NCBI GenBank assembly: GCA_015494385.1
Contig: WGBJ01000407.1
Coordinates: forward strand, 1 to 6,214
Direction of reading: 5' to 3'
DNA: 6,214 bases
DNA from: Marinosulfonomonas sp.
Lineage (GTDB): Bacteria; Pseudomonadota; Alphaproteobacteria; Rhodobacterales; Rhodobacteraceae
The first letter of the stretch is position 1. Every line of letters starts with the position of its first letter. Positions 5,179 through 6,214 of this stretch are shown in pieces. The translations under genes and the position numbers were made by a program. The notes under the pieces are model-generated. The model did no database searches, was not told the DNA's origin, and was given only the letters and a program-made list of their open reading frames with translations.

Positions 5179-6214
5179 ATGAGTCTGCCACCCGGTTTCC
5201 TTGATGAATTGCGCACCCGCATCAGCCTGTCTGATGTTGTCGGGCGCAAGGTGATGTGGGACAGCCGCAAATCCAATCAGGCCAAGGGTGATATGTGGGC
5301 GCCTTGCCCCTTCCATCAGGAAAAAACCGCCAGTTTTCATGTGGATGACCGCAAAGGGTTTTATTACTGCTTTGGCTGCCATGCCAAGGGGGATGCGATT
5401 TCCTTTGTGCGGGAAACCGAGAATGTCGGCTTTATGGAGGCGGTCGAGATTATCGCCCGCGAGGCCGGTATGCCGGTGCCCAAACGCGATCCGGCGGCGC
5501 AGGCCAAGGCGGACAAACGCACGCAACTGGCCGAGGTGATGGAGCAGGCGGTGCAATATTACCGCCTTCAGTTAAAGACAGCCGCGGCAGGGGCTGCGCG
5601 GGATTATCTGGCGGGGCGGGGTCTGAGCGAGGCGGCGCAGGATCGCTGGGAGATCGGCTTTGCCCCCGATACGCGTCAAGGGGTGTTTGCCCATCTGACC
5701 GGCAAAGGTGTGGCGGCGGATCTGGTGATTGATGCCGGACTGGCGGCGCGGCCTGATGATGGGCGCGCGCCTTATGACCGGTTCAGGGGCCGGATTATTT
5801 TCCCCATTCGGGATGCACGCGGGCGGGCGATTGCGCTGGGCGGACGGGCGATGGACCCGAATGCGCGGGCGAAATATCTGAATTCGCCGGAAACGGAATT
5901 GTTCGACAAGGGCCGTAGCCTGTATAACCACGGCCCTGCGCGCGAAGCGGCGGGCAAAGGTGCACCGCTGATTGTGGCCGAGGGATATATGGACGTGATC
6001 GCGCTGGTCGAGGCGGGGTTCGCGGCCTGTGTTGCTCCGCTGGGCACTGCAATTACCGAGAGCCAGTTGCAAATGATGTGGCGGGTATCGCCCGAGCCGG
6101 TGATCGCACTGGACGGGGACCGCGCCGGTTTGCAGGCGGCGTTGCGGCTGATTGATCTGGCGCTGCCGTTGCTGGAGGCGGGGCAGTCGCTGCGCTTTGC
6201 CCTGATGCCCGAGG
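5179..6214 (+). CDS. dnaG: DNA primase DnaG, N-terminal 345 residues (runs off window)
   Basis: DnaG synthesises the RNA primers for DNA replication, working with the DnaB helicase at the fork. The frame runs from ATG 5179 to the window end without a stop; full-length primases are about 600-660 residues, so the last part of the catalytic core and the helicase-binding C-terminus lie outside. The CHC2 zinc domain has Cys43, His46, Cys64 and Cys67 (CPFH ... CFGC). The catalytic core has the basic RNA-polymerase-domain segment RFRGRIIFPIRDARGRAI (201-218) with GGR after it, then KYLNSPETELFDKGRSLYN (232-250). The TOPRIM part shows the glutamate in EGYMDVIAL (268-276) and the metal-binding DGD at 312-314. 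All key residues that should be present are present. The ATG fits the normal primase N-terminus (PPGFLDELRTRISLSDVVG). In alphaproteobacteria rpoD often follows, which cannot be seen here. Confidence 0.97.
   Translation, partial: MSLPPGFLDELRTRISLSDVVGRKVMWDSRKSNQAKGDMWAPCPFHQEKTASFHVDDRKGFYYCFGCHAKGDAISFVRETENVGFMEAVEIIAREAGMPVPKRDPAAQAKADKRTQLAEVMEQAVQYYRLQLKTAAAGAARDYLAGRGLSEAAQDRWEIGFAPDTRQGVFAHLTGKGVAADLVIDAGLAARPDDGRAPYDRFRGRIIFPIRDARGRAIALGGRAMDPNARAKYLNSPETELFDKGRSLYNHGPAREAAGKGAPLIVAEGYMDVIALVEAGFAACVAPLGTAITESQLQMMWRVSPEPVIALDGDRAGLQAALRLIDLALPLLEAGQSLRFALMPE

Noticed and set aside
4369..5556. Open frame of 395 codons on the - strand across soxG, the intergenic gap and the dnaG start
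   Set aside because: It lies opposite two well-identified genes, its translation is dominated by His, Arg, Pro and Gln as expected for the antisense of G+C-rich codons, and it shows no recognisable domain. Being open across the 93-bp gap is notable but not enough.

Overview
The window reads as an ordinary chromosomal segment of an alphaproteobacterium, most likely Rhodobacterales (Roseobacter-like). This rests on the high G+C content (about 60% by eye), the strong G/C third-position preference, tight gene packing, and protein wording that resembles remembered Rhodobacterales sarcosine oxidase subunits. No database search was possible, so the taxon is an inference.

Layout. Bases 1-88 are non-coding leader with one strong 10-bp stem-loop (3-31). 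Bases 89-5085 carry four genes on the + strand in the order soxB-soxD-soxA-soxG. They encode the beta, delta, alpha and gamma subunits of heterotetrameric sarcosine oxidase. The genes are packed as a translationally coupled operon: a 15-bp gap between soxB and soxD, an 11-bp overlap between soxD and soxA, and an 8-bp overlap between soxA and soxG if the GTG start is right. Bases 5086-5178 are a 93-bp A/T-richer gap with a possible promoter. From 5179 to the window end runs the first 345 codons of dnaG, the replication primase. It is cut by the window edge and has no stop codon here.

How the genes work together. SoxB carries FAD and covalent FMN and oxidises sarcosine. SoxA carries NAD+ and a C-terminal aminomethyltransferase-like folate domain, which captures the one-carbon unit as 5,10-methylene-tetrahydrofolate. 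SoxD is the small zinc subunit. SoxG is the gamma subunit, also related to the GcvT/YgfZ fold. The products are glycine, hydrogen peroxide and methylene-THF, so the operon links catabolism of methylated amines (choline, betaine, creatinine routes) to one-carbon metabolism. The paralogous N-methylglutamate dehydrogenase (mgdABCD) has the same gene order and is the main alternative. dnaG is a functionally unrelated housekeeping neighbour.

I found no mobile element, CRISPR array, RNA gene or evident new system. The points worth a second look are modest: a repeated ribosome-binding motif before three of the four genes, the 5' stem-loop, and a sox/dnaG junction with no convincing terminator.
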